Counted from the first letter of the stretch, positions 51,201-61,381 are shown. The stretch is DNA of 64,000 bases from Closterium sp. Naga37s-1 (GCA_947471745.1 CANJKZ010000065.1:434001-498000), one strand, 5' to 3'. Numbers and translations are program-made. Notes: generated from the sequence alone by a model not told the origin.

Positions 51201-53652
51201 TTTGCTGGGGAGAGGCCGGAAGCGTGAACGTCTGGCGGATGCCCTCCGCACGACAGAAAGCTCGCAGAAGGTCGGAGGAAGACTCCCCGCCTCTGTCGGA
51301 GTGCAGACGCAGAACAGGAAAGTCCGAGCCGAAACGCTCTCTGAGCTGGAGACGAGCAACGCGGATCCAGTCGATCAACACCTCAGTGACCTCACCCTTG
51401 CTGCGCAAGGGGAAGACAGTGGTGTAACGCGAGTAGTCGTCAACCACCAGCAAGAAGTAACGCTCGTGACCCTGTCCACGGACGCGGGCTGGGCCCCACA
51501 CGTCCATGTGAAGTGTCTGCAGTGGAGCCTCTGTGGGGGGAAACTCGGAGGAGTGAGGAGCGGCGCGCTGCCGCCCCTCGACGCAGGGAACGCAGGTAGG
51601 GGCAGGCCCCGGGGGAAGGGGAGGGAGGGACCGGGGGAGACCAGAGACAAGGACACGGGAGGCCATGCCTCGGAGACGAGGCAAGGAGGGGTGACCAAGG
51701 CGGTGGTGCCAAAGGAGGGTCTGGTGGGACAGGAGGCGACACGAGCAGGGGGCAGACTCAGGACCTGACCGAGACGCAGCAGCAAACACCTGACTCGACG
51801 CAGCTACCTGACCAGACGCAGCAACCGGAGGAGACTCTGTGGTCAGTGTGTACAGGCTCGACCCCGGTCGACGGGTAAACGTGGCCAAGTGGCGGCCCGT
51901 CTGAGCACACGTGCAGTGGGTCACTCGCTGACCTGCAGGAGTGAACTGGTCAACACCGGCATCCTGAAGGTCAGCACCACTCACCAAGTTCGTGGAGAAC
52001 GAGGGGAGGTAGAGACCAGACAGGGAGCCTGACGGGGCCGCCGGACACGGGAGGACAGTGGAGTAGCGAGCAAGGACAGGACCCCCAGAGGGGTCTGCCA
52101 GGGAGACCGCAACCGGCCGACTGAGCGGCGTAAGGGTGGTGCGGTCTCGAAAGAAGGAGCGGGAAGCACCCGAGTCGAGGGTGAAGGTGTGAAAGACCTG
52201 AGCCGACTCGGTACCTGAGAGAGCAGACTCACCAGCACCTAGAGGAGCAGACTCACGAGTACCTGGAGCAGCAGACTCACTAGCACCTAGAGCAGCAGCC
52301 TCAATACCAGGGTCAGGCGGAACACACACGTAACAGTCACCCTCAGCACTAATAGACACAGCATACATGGCAGCAAGAATAGCATCAAAGTCAAGATCAA
52401 AGATAGCTACCCCCGACCTGAGCAGATCACTCCAACGAGGGATCTCAGTGGCGTCCGGGAACTGGGCACACCAGGCGTCCGTCAGGCGACCGAAGCAGCG
52501 CTGGGTGGCGTGCAGGCCGCCACACTGCTCTCCAGTGCAGTCGCCGCTGCGCAGGACGTAGGTACAGGGACCAGTACCTCCAGACCCCTGGCGCCCCGCG
52601 TACCACTCACGAAGCTGCTGGGGTGAAGGGGTCTCACGAGAGCGCTGCTGCTGCTGGGGTCCCCGCTGCACTGCTCCGCCTCTGCTAGCTCCACCTCCGC
52701 CACCGCCGCCTCCGCCGCCTCCACCCCTCCCGCCACCGCCACCGCCGCCTCCACCTCCACCGCTGCCTCCAAAGCCCCCACCTCTGCCACCACCCCCACC
52801 CCCACCCCCTCCTCCGCCTCCACCGCCACCACCGCCGCCCCCACCACCTCCTCCAGCTCCCTTGCCCCGCTTGCCCTTGCTGATGCGGCGCCTCTCACTA
52901 GGAGCAGACGCAGCGCTGACCGACTCGGTGCCAACAAGGTCGACAGCAGCAGCAGAGGCAACAGAGGGCAAAAGAGGAACGGGGGAGCACCCCTCAAAGA
53001 AAGGGGTACGGGGGTCACCACGAGAGGCGCCTACAGGGGTAATACTAGTCTCTGCTGCAAGGAGGCGCTCCTCGAGGAGGTCGACAGTGAGGGTGGTAGG
53101 GCAAAGAGAGAGGAAGTGGTCCCTGGCAGAGCGGAGAGTGTCAGGGAGTCGAGTGACTAGGTAGTAGAGGGTGATGTACATGGGGGGGGGGTTCTGGGCG
53201 CAGATTTCAGCAGGAAGCGCAGCGCGGTACCGAGTGTCACTAGTGCGGAGGTGCATCATGAGGTCAGTGACTGTGGCAAAGGCAGCGAGGTCAGGGAACA
53301 GGTACGGTAGCATGAGGCGGCTGAGCACAGCAGTGGCAGGGGAAGAGTAGCGTGCAACTACAGCGTCGTACAGAGTCTTAGCACTCTTGTACTGACTAAA
53401 GTGCGCGCGCTCAGTAGACGGTAGGTGACTGCGCACAGCAAGGCGGGCAGCAGCATCGCGCGTGAGCCACTGCGAGCGAACGGTACTGTCAGCATCAGCA
53501 GCAGGGGCAGTAGAGGCGCCCGACGTAAGGTCAAACAGGGAGAGGCCATCCTTGCTATCGCACTGAAGGAAAAGCTGCAGATCATCTAGCCAGACATCAA
53601 AGGCAACCGCTCGACCCTCAGCATCAAAGGTGAGAAGACTAGGACTAGCCAT
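48274..53652 (-). CDS. C5 gag-pol polyprotein, 1792 residues, truncated before RNase H
   Basis: Open from 53652 through gag, knuckle, protease, integrase and reverse transcriptase with the same motifs as C4 (including DSGAS, the integrase D-D-35-E and YVDD). After ARYVAPGRHRPEHMAA it runs into YLYI and a stop supplied by former 3' non-coding sequence. All four RNase H acidic positions are lost, so minus-strand cDNA could not be processed by its own enzyme. Few substitutions separate it from C4: PPMYITL for PPVYITL, YFKTFS for YFQTFS, VYSLRQ for VYGLRQ, APREW for APHEW. Complementation by C4-like proteins would be needed for movement if the deletion predates insertion. Confidence 0.93.
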   Translation of the reverse strand: MASPSLLTFDAEGRAVAFDVWLDDLQLFLQCDSKDGLSLFDLTSGASTAPAADADSTVRSQWLTRDAAARLAVRSHLPSTERAHFSQYKSAKTLYDAVVARYSSPATAVLSRLMLPYLFPDLAAFATVTDLMMHLRTSDTRYRAALPAEICAQNPPPMYITLYYLVTRLPDTLRSARDHFLSLCPTTLTVDLLEERLLAAETSITPVGASRGDPRTPFFEGCSPVPLLPSVASAAAVDLVGTESVSAASAPSERRRISKGKRGKGAGGGGGGGGGGGGGGGGGGGGGGGRGGGFGGSGGGGGGGGGGGRGGGGGGGGGGGGASRGGAVQRGPQQQQRSRETPSPQQLREWYAGRQGSGGTGPCTYVLRSGDCTGEQCGGLHATQRCFGRLTDAWCAQFPDATEIPRWSDLLRSGVAIFDLDFDAILAAMYAVSISAEGDCYVCVPPDPGIEAAALGASESAAPGTRESAPLGAGESALSGTESAQVFHTFTLDSGASRSFFRDRTTLTPLSRPVAVSLADPSGGPVLARYSTVLPCPAAPSGSLSGLYLPSFSTNLVSGADLQDAGVDQFTPAGQRVTHCTCAQTGRHLATFTRRPGSSLYTLTTESPPVAASGQVAASSQVFAAASRSGPESAPCSCRLLSHQTLLWHHRLGHPSLPRLRGMASRVLVSGLPRSLPPLPPGPAPTCVPCVEGRQRAAPHSSEFPPTEAPLQTLHMDVWGPARVRGQGHERYFLLVVDDYSRYTTVFPLRSKGEVTEVLIDWIRVARLQLRERFGSDFPVLRLHSDRGGESSSDLLRAFCRAEGIRQTFTLPASPQQNGIAERRIGMVMDVARTSMIHAAAPHFLWPFAVQYAAHQINLQPRVSLPETSPTLRWTGKVGDASAFRVWGSRAFVRDLSADKLSSRAVPCVFLGFPPDAPGWQFYHPTSRRVLSSQDVTFDESVPYYRLFPYRTAPLPPPPLFLAPGPPPVDSLPPQGPAPSGVSQVDAVEPVEVAADSGASGGAEPERAEPGGAGSGGAEPARAEPGGAGSGGAVPERAEPGGAASGGAEPGVAGSGGVEPAGAGPGGPSGALSRRELPSPQELREWFARRWSRAAGAGGAAGAGGSAAAGSTGAGGAAGAGTGGSASAGGAGATGPGGARTGGTGAAGPGGAPGAGATGGAGAGGAAGVGATGGTGAGAAVSAGGPAGAGAAGGTGAGGAAGVGADTGGTGVVPAGSGGAARPRPYFVPLLEQVLGLPPSSPPAPSLRCPPSVQSESQLQLVSPLPAPSPYAGPTGGLAERREPESRPASPVRTARTSRRVPRPRPPAVPGTHQMALRPSTAPQRVPLPSPPESSLPTLADPASDSLRAASPTATRFLATVVTDPSFESTAASALVTELVDFAAHCRLDYAASLVAESASVCPPSVGGECALSTDVLEDRQEEFQCFAAALPHLVSTLLAPEGDPDAPDIPTPRSYAEAIEGPYSSQWQAAMDAEMASWKSTGTYVDEVPPPGANIVSGMWIFRVKRPPGSPPVFKARYVARGFSHRQGVDYFKTFSPTPKMTTLRVLLHVAAQRDYELHSLDFSTAFLQGSLHEEIWLRRPPGFTGSFPPGTQWSLRRPVYSLRQAPREWHDTLRTTLAALGFAPSTADPSLFLRTDTLLPPFYILVYVDDLVFATADTAGLAHVKSELQKRHTCTDLGELRSYLGLQITRDRARRTITLTQSHMVQQVLQRFDFTYSSPQATPLSTRHSLSALPSDESVEPSGPYPELVGCLMYLMTCTRPDLAYPLSILARYVAPGRHRPEHMAAYLYI

Positions 53653-53759
53653 GATAGGAGCAGCAGCAGACTAGCAGCGGCAGCAGTGCAACTGAGCTAG
53701 GCAGGACAGTGCGACTCGGCAGCGCAGTGGGGCTCGGCCGCGCGGCTCGGCCCGGCTAG

Positions 53760-54590
53760 GCTCTTACCAGGGGCGGAGCCGACAGGTTCGGGACTGGGTC
53801 GGGGCCGGAACAGGGCCGGGACAGGGTCGGGGCCGAGCAGAGTCCGGGACGGGGCAGGGGCAGGTCCGGGACAGGGTCGGGGCCGAGCAGGGTCCGGGAC
53901 GGAGCAGCAACGGGGCCGGGACAGGGTCGGGGCCGGGGCAGGTCCGGGACGGGGTCGGAGCCGGGGCAGGTCCGGGACAGAGTCGAGGCGGCGGGGCCGC
54001 GTAGGGGCCGCGTCAGGGACAGGGCCGGGCCGGGCCGTTTTAGGGGCTGCGTAGGGGCCGCGTCAGGGGCGGCGTAGGGGCCGCGTCAGGGGCGGCGTAG
54101 GGGCCGCGTAGGGGCGGCGTAGGGGCCGCGTCAGGGGCGGCGTAGGGGCCGCGTCAGGGGCGGCTTAGGGGCCGCGTCAGGGGCGGCGTAGGGGCCGCGT
54201 CAGGGGCGGCGTAGGGGCCGCGTCAGGGGCGGCGTAGGAGCCGCGGCAGGGGCGGCGTAGGGGCCGCGTCAGGGGCGGCGTAGGGGCCGCGTAGGGGCGG
54301 CGTAGGGGCCGCGTCAGGGGCGGCGCAGGGGCCGCGTCAGGGGCGGCTTAGGGGCCGCGTCAGGGGCGGCGTAGGGGCCGCGTCAGGGGCGGCGTAGGGG
54401 CCGCGTCAGGGGCGGCGTAGGGGCCGCGTAGGGGCGGCGTAGGGGCCGCGTCAGGGGCGGCGTAGGGGCCGCGTCAGGGGCGGCTTAGGGGCCGCGTCAG
54501 GGGCGGATTAGGGGCCGCGCAGGGGGCCACGTAGGGGCCGGGTAGGGGCCGCGTAGGGGCCGCGTAGGAATCGCGTAGGGGCAGCTAGGG
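53760..54590 (-). repeat. C5 leader array
   Basis: Reverse complement of the C4 array: GGGGCCGCGTCAGGGGCGGC units (54000-54560) and GGGTCGGGGCCGGGGCAGGT units (53770-53990). It differs in unit number from C4, consistent with array length change. Confidence 0.9.
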
Positions 54591-54654
54591 GGCCGCGAAA
54601 AAATTTTAGGGCAGGGCGCGACGCGCTTCGGGCAGCTAAAAAAAATGTTACTTA

Positions 54655-54705
54655 TGGTGGGCCCTTAGGAAGGAACGGTCCCATGTGGGAACCCGCTCTA
54701 TACCA
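54655..54705 (-). promoter_or_regulatory. C5 primer site, stem-loop and GGGCCCACCA box
   Basis: Minus strand: TGGTATAGAGCGGG, stem-loop GGTTCCC-ACAT-GGGACC (54677-54693), GGGCCCACCA (54655-54664). Confidence 0.78.
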
Positions 54706-54825
54706 TGTGAAATAAAGAAACAGGAATGGATGAACTAGGAAAGTGTGAGATACAAATATGAAAGCTGTACCCCTTGGTGTCTACCCCACTACAGCCTACA
54801 TAGGCTAAGGCATATATATCTGACA
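54706..54825 (-). repeat. C5 5' LTR
   Basis: 120 bp, three differences from the 3' LTR, followed by CTTAT. Confidence 0.97.
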
Positions 54826-54865
54826 CTTATAATAGGCCTGCGGTTATATCCGGGGCGATACGGTA

Positions 54866-55187
54866 TGTGAAGATTTCTACACTTCTGGAAGAAATGAATG
54901 GCACATTACAACCGTCACTTTGTTTACTTTGTGCAAGCTGCTCAATAACAGTGCATGCTGTACGGTATGTCCCTCTTCCAACTCCATCATGTAAAAATGT
55001 TTTGGGTGTACCTTTTTGAGGCTACCCAATATGATCTACTGGCGGGAGGGCAAGATTGGTCCTGCTTTTAGACGTAAACCACTACCCCCGAGACGGGCGG
55101 CCTATAACGTTCTTCCAGACGATATTAACCCAAATTCTAGATTTTGCACAATTGAAGGAATCACTGTGTACATCCATGCTCAAGCAC
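54866..55187. other. 3' flank of the GT90 gene
   Basis: About 320 bp between the DNA transposon end and the GT90 stop codon. AT-richer, presumably including the 3' UTR. No poly(A) signal chosen. Confidence 0.5.
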
Positions 55188-58100
55188 CTACTCGTCCATG
55201 TCAGCGACATGCGGGCCCACAAAGTCAAGAGAGTCAAAGAGGTCCGCATTGAGCCAGACCTGCCTGTTGCGCGGCATGGGCCCCTTGACACAGAAGAAGG
55301 TGCAGGGGGGCTGCTTCACCCGCGCCACCTCCTTATCCGCACACACCGGCGGCCACCCCGCCTCCGGCCTCACAATCTCACTCTCCTCCTGTGCCAACCG
55401 CATGCGCTCTTTAGCGGGCGGCGCCGGGCATGTGGAGACGACGTCCGGGCGGGTGACTGCGGAGGGGTCTTCCAGGGCCTGGGCGGCGTACTTCACGAGG
55501 AGGACCGCCCAGTAGAGCGTGCGGCCCTCCAGGGAGCACCCCCACCTAGTGGGAGGGGGGAAGGTGGAGCGGGAGAGGGGGTTGGAGATTTGGAGGGTGT
55601 GAGTTAGGAGAGAAGAGTGTGTGCTGCGTGAGGAGCGGGGGCTCGTGCGGAGTTTTCCAAATGGATTTGAGACGATAACTTGGCTGAAAAAAAATGACGC
55701 GAGAAGCAGCAGAACACATACGGGCCTTGTTTGAAAGTGCTCAGAGATCTCGCGCTTGGGCAATCACATTCACAGTGAATCTGTTTTTTGAGAATTCTCA
55801 ACAACACAGATTCACCTTGTTTGAAAGTTGTCAGAGATCTCGCCCTCGCCCTGGAGCACTCACATTCACATTTACCTGCTGACCTGACGTGGTGCACCGT
55901 TGACTATCATGTGGTATGCTTGGACGTCGGGGTGGTGCACCCACTTTACTCAAAGAGAGCCATGCCTTGCATGCAGTGACAGCAGGCCTACATGCGGTAA
56001 CCTTGCACTGGCCTACAGCACACTGGGAACAGCGGGCCTACCTGGCAACGCAGTGGGCGTTGGCAATCATGAGGCGTACTTGCTGGTCGTGCTGCCGCGC
56101 CCACTCCACGCGGTCGAAGAGGACTTCAAAGGAAGTGGGAAGCAGGCAAGCTCACTCACTTGGCAACACGGTGCGCGTTGGCAATCATGTGCCGCACATG
56201 CTGGTCGTGCTGTCTTGCCCACTCGATGCGGTCAAAGAGGTCCCTAAAGAAGTGGTCCGTGGGGATGAAGTGCCGCCACGGCTGCAGCAGAACTCACCTT
56301 GCAACGCAGTACTGCCACGGCTGTAGCACAGTGGGGAGAACAACGCAGCGATGCTCACCTGGCGACACGGTGGGCGTTGGCAATCATCTGTCACATTTGG
56401 GCATCGTGCTGCCGGGCCCACTCGACGCGGTCAAAGAGGTCTCCAAAGAAGTGAAAAGCAGCAGTGATTCGCAGCACAGTGCGGGAAGCAGGCAGTGCCA
56501 CTCACCTGGCGACGCGGTGGGCGTTGGCGATCATGTGTTGCACTTGGGCATCGTGCTGCCGGGCCCACTCGACGCGGTCAAAGAGGTCTCCAAAGAAGTG
56601 GTCTGTGGGGATGAAGTGCCGCCACGGCTGCAGCAGCGGCTGGTAGAACTGCGCAAAAGGCGTGTCCTGTCGGATCATAGCCTGATAGAGGGAGTGTAAT
56701 GGTGCAATGCAAACAAGGCGGAGGACGGAGAGGCCTTTAAACTGGCTCGAAAATCACCCACTCTACCCAGGGGTGCAACAGAGACTGGTCAAAAGTGAGC
56801 CAAGGGTGTGTTGGGGCAGCAAGGGCACAATTTGGTGAAACAATGGAGATAGCACACATGGCAGCAAACTCACCTGGTCGCTACCTTAAGAGTCAACACA
56901 CATGGCAATGGGATCACCTGGTCACTCCCAAGCACACCGCAGGTGCGGCAGGAGCCAGCGCCGCCGTCCACCACAACCTCGTACTTGAAGCGCTGCGACT
57001 CCGCCTTCTCCATCTTGGCCGCCTCGCTCAACCCGTCACCCATCGCCCTGCATGCATGCCATGTCACACACATGCACACATGCAGTGCAGGTGATGCAAG
57101 TCTGGCTTGGTCAGCCCACCACTCATCGCCCTGTCAGGTGATGCTTCGAAGCCCGTCAGGAGCGTAGACCATAGAGCCACTCATGGTAGCATCTAACTGA
57201 GCCAAATGGGACGACGTCACGACGGTAGCACATATAGACCACATGTAGATGCTTCATGATTCACATGTTGCAGGTCTCACATGCTCCTCATTTCACAGGT
57301 TCCGGTTCTAAAATGAATATGAGCTCTCACATGTTACCGCTCCCACATCTATCCTGTCTCACATGTTGCGTGTCTTGTCATCCACGAGCAGGCGCATGAC
57401 TCGAGCATCCAGAAGATCCGGGCGCGCATCTGTCATTCTGTCACACATGCAGCCCGCCCCTGCACCTACCCCAACGACCACCCACCCCAACGACCACCCA
57501 CCCCAACGACCACCCACCCCAACGACCACCCACCTCAGTCACACCCACCCACCCCAATGGCACCCACCCGAATCACAACCACCCCAGTGAAACCCATCCC
57601 ACTGACACCCCACCCAAATGCCATCCCAGCCCAGTCACCCACACCCGTTCACCCAGTCCACCCATTCACCCAGAGTTGAGCATAAGAACATCCAGAGGGT
57701 AACAACATGCGCACATGGGATAGGATTGTGAGAGAGGGAGGAACGAAAGAGGCAGAGAGTGCAGGAGGGGAGAGCACAGGGGGGCTGAACAGTTGAGTTT
57801 AAGAAGGAACACGAGTAAGCAAGCATGGGCGGACAAGGGCAAGGCATTGCGGGCGTGGGCGGGTGTGGGCGGGTGTGGGTGGGTGTGGGGCGCGTGTGGG
57901 TGGGCATGGGCAGGCGTGGGAGCGGGTGGACGGGCGTGAACGGGCGAGTGTTGCGAGGCATGGGAGGGGCGTCTGACCGGTGGAGGCGGTAGCGCGGGCT
58001 GACCCGCCAGCGGTGGTCGGGGCCCAGCTTGAAGTTGGTGAACCCGCCCCTGAACACCGCCCTGCTCGCCTTCTGCTCCCACGGCGTCTGAGACAGGGGA

Positions 58101-60457
58101 GGGGGGCGGCGGGGAGGAGGGAGGAGGGGAGGGGACTATGTGAACGAGTTGGACGGGGAGCAGCAGTGAGTAAGAGGAAAGGACTATGTCACTATGTGAA
58201 CGAGGTGGACGGGGAGCAGCAGTGAGTAAGAGGAAAGGACTATGTCACTATGTGAACGAGGTGGACGGGGAGCAGCAGTGAGTAAGAGGAAAGGACTATG
58301 TCACTATGTGAACGAGGTGGACGGGGAGCAGCAGTGAGTAAGAGGAAAGGACTATGTCACTATGTGAACGAGGTGGACGGGGAGCAGCAGTGAGTAAGAG
58401 GAAAGGACTATGTCACTATGTGAACAGGCCTCACCACCCCTTACCTCGCCGTCCTGCCTCCCACCCCTCACCTTGCCATCCCTCCCTCACCTTGGCGTCC
58501 TTGCCCGCCTGGTAGCTCTCCATCATCTCAAGCGGGTCAGGCACAATAATATCCAGAGTGCCCGGCAGCCACTCCGTGCTCAAGATGGGCCATCCCACAA
58601 AAGATAAAACTGCCTGCCACCCTACCTACCAACCCTCACCTTGGCGTCCTTCCCAGCCTGGTAGCTCTCCGAAAGGTCCAGCGGGTCAGGCACGATGATG
58701 TCCAGCGTGCCCGGCAGCCACTCCGTGCTGAAGACCGGCCTTCCCCCCAAGATCAAACTGCCACCCTACCAACCACCCCTCATCAACCACCCCTCACCTT
58801 GGCATCCTTCCCAGCCTGATAGCTTTCGGAAAGGTCAAGCGGGTCAGGCACAATAATATCCAGCGTGCCCGGCAGCCACTCCGTGCTGAAAATCGGCCGT
58901 CCGCCAAAGATCCCACTCAGCGAGCTGTCGAAGCTCTTGGGGAGGTCGCAGGTGGAGAGGAAGAACTCGGCGCGCAGGGCGAGCAGGGAGAACTGGCGCA
59001 GGGCGGCGACGATGAGCTTGACGGACTGCACGAAGCGGTGCAGGCGGTCCCACTGGTAGTGGAAGCCACCGTAGCGGAAGAAGACTTGCCCGTCCACTAT
59101 GCGGATGTGGCCTGAGCATGACATGAACTGGTAGGTGGTGCGGGGACCAAGGGTGGGGAGGGATGGGAAAAACGACGGGTTGTTGAGGTGTGGGCTAAAG
59201 GCGGTCCCACTGGTAGTGGAAGCCCCCCCCACGAAAGAATAACTGCCCATCGATGATCCGGATGTGGCCCTAGCACGACAGGAGCTGACGGGTGATGGGG
59301 GAACAAAGGATGGGAAGGGAGGGGGAAAAGGAAGGGCTGTTGAGATGGGCTGAAAGGCGGGACGGAAGAAAACTTGCCGTGTGGAGTGGAGGTGCCCTGA
59401 ACATGACATTAACTGCCGTGTGCGAAGGAGTTTATCTAACAAGGGAAGGGGGAAAGGAGTAAAATAGTTCGCAGGCGCTTGAATAATAGGAGGGGACGTG
59501 AGAAATAGGTGAGAGAGGGGTGCAAAAAGCACATTCCTGACAGGTTTCAAGAAGCAGGGCTCACCCCGGGTTCAGACGCCACGTATTGCAGCATCGCGTG
59601 TGAGATGATGCCACGTGGCTCCTCCTCCACCTCCTCCCCTCCTCCACCCCCCTTCTTCACCAGGCGAGAGCCCATCCAGGGGCGAAGGTAGGTGTCAGCG
59701 ATGCAGGCAAAGCGCCTGACCGCCTCGTCGGAGCGGTTGAGCTTGGGGAACGCCGCGAGCTGCCGCGTGCAGTCTGGTAGCGACGCCAGGTCGCCCTGAG
59801 TGGGTAGCACCTGCCCGAACGGCACCGCCTGCTGCGGCGGCTGCTGCTCCTCTTCCTGCTGCTGCTGCTGCTGTGACGGCGTTAGGTCTGACTGCTTGTT
59901 CTCGCTAGAGGTGCTCTTGCCAGGCGAAGTGGCAGTGTCGCTGGAGCCAGCAGCAGAGGACTGTTTGGTTTCAGGCGATGGAGATAAAGATGCGGAAATC
60001 GCTGACGAGGTGTCAGCAGCATCGCTGGATGAGTCAGCAGCATCGCTGGATGAGTCAGCCGGCACGGTCTGGCGCAGGAAGCTGGGACCGTTGGAGGAGG
60101 CGGTCCACGCGGCGGCGCTCTCTCGCTGCAGGCGACTGCCGGGACTCTCGTCCATCTGCGCAGACCGATCCCGCATCAGCCGACATAAATCACCGCACAT
60201 CATGCGGAGCTTCTGTGTAGTTATTAGAATGAAACATGCACGCATTCGCACAAACGCATGCACGCATTCGGACTAACGGATGCACGAATGGGAAAGTGGA
60301 AAGCACGACGGCATAAGGAATGAAGGCGTACCAGCGAGGCGGTGAACACGGCGAGTCGTCGTCTGTAAGTCGCGGTGTTGCTTGTAGCCGACCGTGATAA
60401 CGTGGCGAGAACGATCAGCAAAAGCAACGAAACGGTAGCAATCGGAAGTTTCGTCAT
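55188..60457 (-). CDS. GT90-family (CAP10/Rumi-like) glycosyltransferase, 8 exons, 650 residues
   Basis: Exons: 60457-60332, 60212-59565, 59127-58798, 58087-57978, 57437-57363, 57047-56918, 56681-56506, 55545-55188. All junctions are GT-AG and the total of 1953 bp is in phase. Exon 1 gives a hydrophobic start (PIATVSLLLLIVLATL), a signal peptide or anchor, so ER/Golgi action is expected. Exon 2 is Ser/Gln/Glu-rich low complexity. The domain follows: GHIRIVDGQVFFR, EFFLSTCDLPKS, TLDIIVPDP, PWEQKASRAVFRGGFTNF, ARPDLLDARV, RFKYEVVVDGGAGSCR, LLQPWRHFIPTDHFFGDL, DRVEWARQHDAQ and LYWAVLLVKYAAQ. Their order and spacing fit GT90 enzymes, which transfer sugars from nucleotide donors; substrate unknown. 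The introns hold decaying copies of exons 3 and 7. The exon 3 acceptor (CCTACCAG) was chosen because it alone keeps phase. Confidence 0.85.
55775..55815. repeat. Perfect palindrome in a larger hairpin, between two direct repeats
   Basis: GTGAATCTGT at 55775 pairs with ACAGATTCAC at 55806, enclosing the perfect palindrome TTGAGAATTCTCAA. It is flanked by two copies of a roughly 30-bp direct repeat (CTTGTTTGAAAGT and CAGAGATCTCGC words at about 55727 and 55819). It lies in the last GT90 intron and may be a small fold-back insertion. Confidence 0.75.
56039..56454 (-). repeat. Three partial copies of GT90 exon 7 in the last intron
   Basis: Copies at about 56039-56135, 56158-56291 and 56358-56454 match the 3' part of exon 7 (56681-56506): GTTGGCAATCATG, CACTCGACGCGGTCAAAGAG and CCAAAGAAGTG words. 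They end near the donor-site equivalent (CTCACCTGG on the plus strand). The middle copy reaches back to the QPWRHFIPT codons. None has the exon 7 acceptor. Confidence 0.85.
57471..57545. repeat. 16-bp repeat CCCCAACGACCACCCA
   Basis: Four tandem units in the GT90 intron upstream of exon 5, degenerating to CACCCACCCCAATGG-like words. Confidence 0.85.
58135..58414. repeat. 56-bp minisatellite in GT90 intron 3, five units
   Basis: Units start ACTATGTGAACGAGGTGG at 58135, 58191, 58247, 58303 and 58359, nearly identical (first unit has GTTGG), with a partial sixth. Confidence 0.95.
58478..58745 (-). repeat. Two partial copies of the end of GT90 exon 3
   Basis: At about 58478-58585 and 58640-58745 the minus strand repeats the codons for STEWLPGTLDIIVPDPLDLS, then ESYQAGKDAK and the GTGAGG donor. 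The frame is largely preserved, but there is no acceptor and no upstream half. Confidence 0.88.
59203..59425 (-). repeat. Two partial copies of the start of GT90 exon 3
   Basis: At about 59203-59290 (LLSC-stop-GHIRIIDGQLFFR, TAG in place of Ser) and about 59340-59425 (LMSCSGHLHSTRQVFFR). Each is preceded by a CAG acceptor like that of the real exon (FMSCSGHIRIVDGQVFFR). Confidence 0.88.
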
Positions 60458-61381
60458 TCTGACGTCAGTTTAGGAACAACGGCTGGAAACTGTCTGAGCA
60501 ACGAAGCTGGTGAGATATCATCCCTGCTTTCAGACTCTAAGCGCAAAGGTTAGAAAGTAAAATGCTGATCAGGTCATAAATATTTATGGTTAGATAGGGT
60601 TCCCATCACCTTGGGAGTGCGGTCATTGAGGCAACAAGCTGACCATATGTCAGGTCTAAAATCACGGTCTCCTACGATTCGGAACTAGTAATAATACCTG
60701 AGGACTTCAGGCCATCTGAACTGAACTCATCGGAAGATGACAGTGATCAGTTCAGTGGTAGCCTGGTGGGTAGGCCATCTGACAGCAGGAGGGAAAATCA
60801 GGGACAGTGAGGTGGAGAAGGGTAGAGTGCAATTGCGTGCGGTGCGCAGTGCATCGAGAAGTCAGTGGAATGGAGTGTGGAAAGCCTGGTGTGCAATTGC
60901 GTGCGGTGCGCAGTGCATCGAGAAGTCAGTGGAATGGAGTGTGGAAAGCCTGGTGTGGTTGGTTGGTTGGATAAGGAGAGTCCGTGAATTGTGATAAGCT
61001 GCTGACCACCTCCGCACGTCAGCGGGGAAAAACTGTCGTCGCTTAAAACCGCATCGCAACTACTCGTGTGACGTTTATGGTTGTAGGCCTTGGGAAAACC
61101 GTACAGGTATTCTGCGGTATGCCAGGTCCTTGCAAAAGGCCATGCGAAGAGTGGTAACAATTCGTTCACTGTCGTGGAAAATTCATCCATCCATCCCACC
61201 AAGCCCAAGCTGGTCAGCTCCTGTCCTTCATGCCAATGTTCTGCAGATCTCGCTATCACCATTCTGTCAAACCCTCCTCTAGCTTCCGCTCTTCTCAAAC
61301 TCTTACATCTCCGCTTGTCACGCTCTCTGAGTAGTATATTTAGATTCTTCGGTTTCTTCTTCCCTTTAAGATCGTCTAGTA
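60458..61381. promoter_or_regulatory. Shared upstream region of divergent GT90 and PTB genes
   Basis: 924 bp between two start codons that point away from each other, so it probably holds both promoters. A 64-bp unit is duplicated at 60828-60891 and 60892-60955. Fragments of dispersed repeat R (AGGCCATCTGA) lie at 60709 and 60772. A TATATTTA at 61335-61342 lies 40 bp before the PTB ATG and is a possible TATA-like element. Confidence 0.5.

Larger units (their letters stand above)
47999..54825 (-). mobile_element. Ty1/copia LTR retrotransposon C5, RNase H deleted
   Basis: 120-bp LTRs (47999-48118, 54706-54825; three mismatches) and target duplication CTTAT at 47994-47998 and 54826-54830. Sequence is nearly identical to C4 but in opposite orientation. 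The main structural difference is loss of about 607 bp corresponding to C4 34898-35504, taking out all of RNase H and the pol stop. LTR 3' ends also differ from C4 (TTTCTTTATTTCACA against TTTCATTCTTCACA). Confidence 0.97.
44975..54863 (+). mobile_element. pogo/Tc5-like DNA transposon, split by copia C5
   Basis: Terminal inverted repeats CCGTATTACCCTGGATA (44975) and, reversed from 54863, CCGTATCGCCCCGGATA match at 14 of 17 positions. They are flanked by TA at 44973-44974 and 54864-54865, the Tc1/mariner-superfamily duplication. Subterminal palindromic words AAGCGCATGCGCTT and GGTGCGCTTCTAAT recur at both ends and are candidate transposase sites. A spliced transposase gene lies inside. Copia C5 inserted in the right subterminal region. 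Without C5 and one duplication the element is 3057 bp. Confidence 0.85.

Noticed and set aside
44975..54863. Reading the 9.9-kb interval as one giant DNA transposon with captured polyprotein
   Set aside because: The copia part has its own LTRs and CTTAT duplication, so it is a later nested insertion.
54975..55607. Plus-strand frames of 105-183 codons opposite the GT90 last exon
   Set aside because: Antisense shadows of the GC-rich terminal exon, which has family motifs in the minus frame.
59112..59113. GT90 exon 3 starting at the GCTCAG acceptor (59111)
   Set aside because: This start is out of phase with exon 2. The acceptor at CCTACCAG (exon start 59127) restores phase and is kept in the decayed exon copies.
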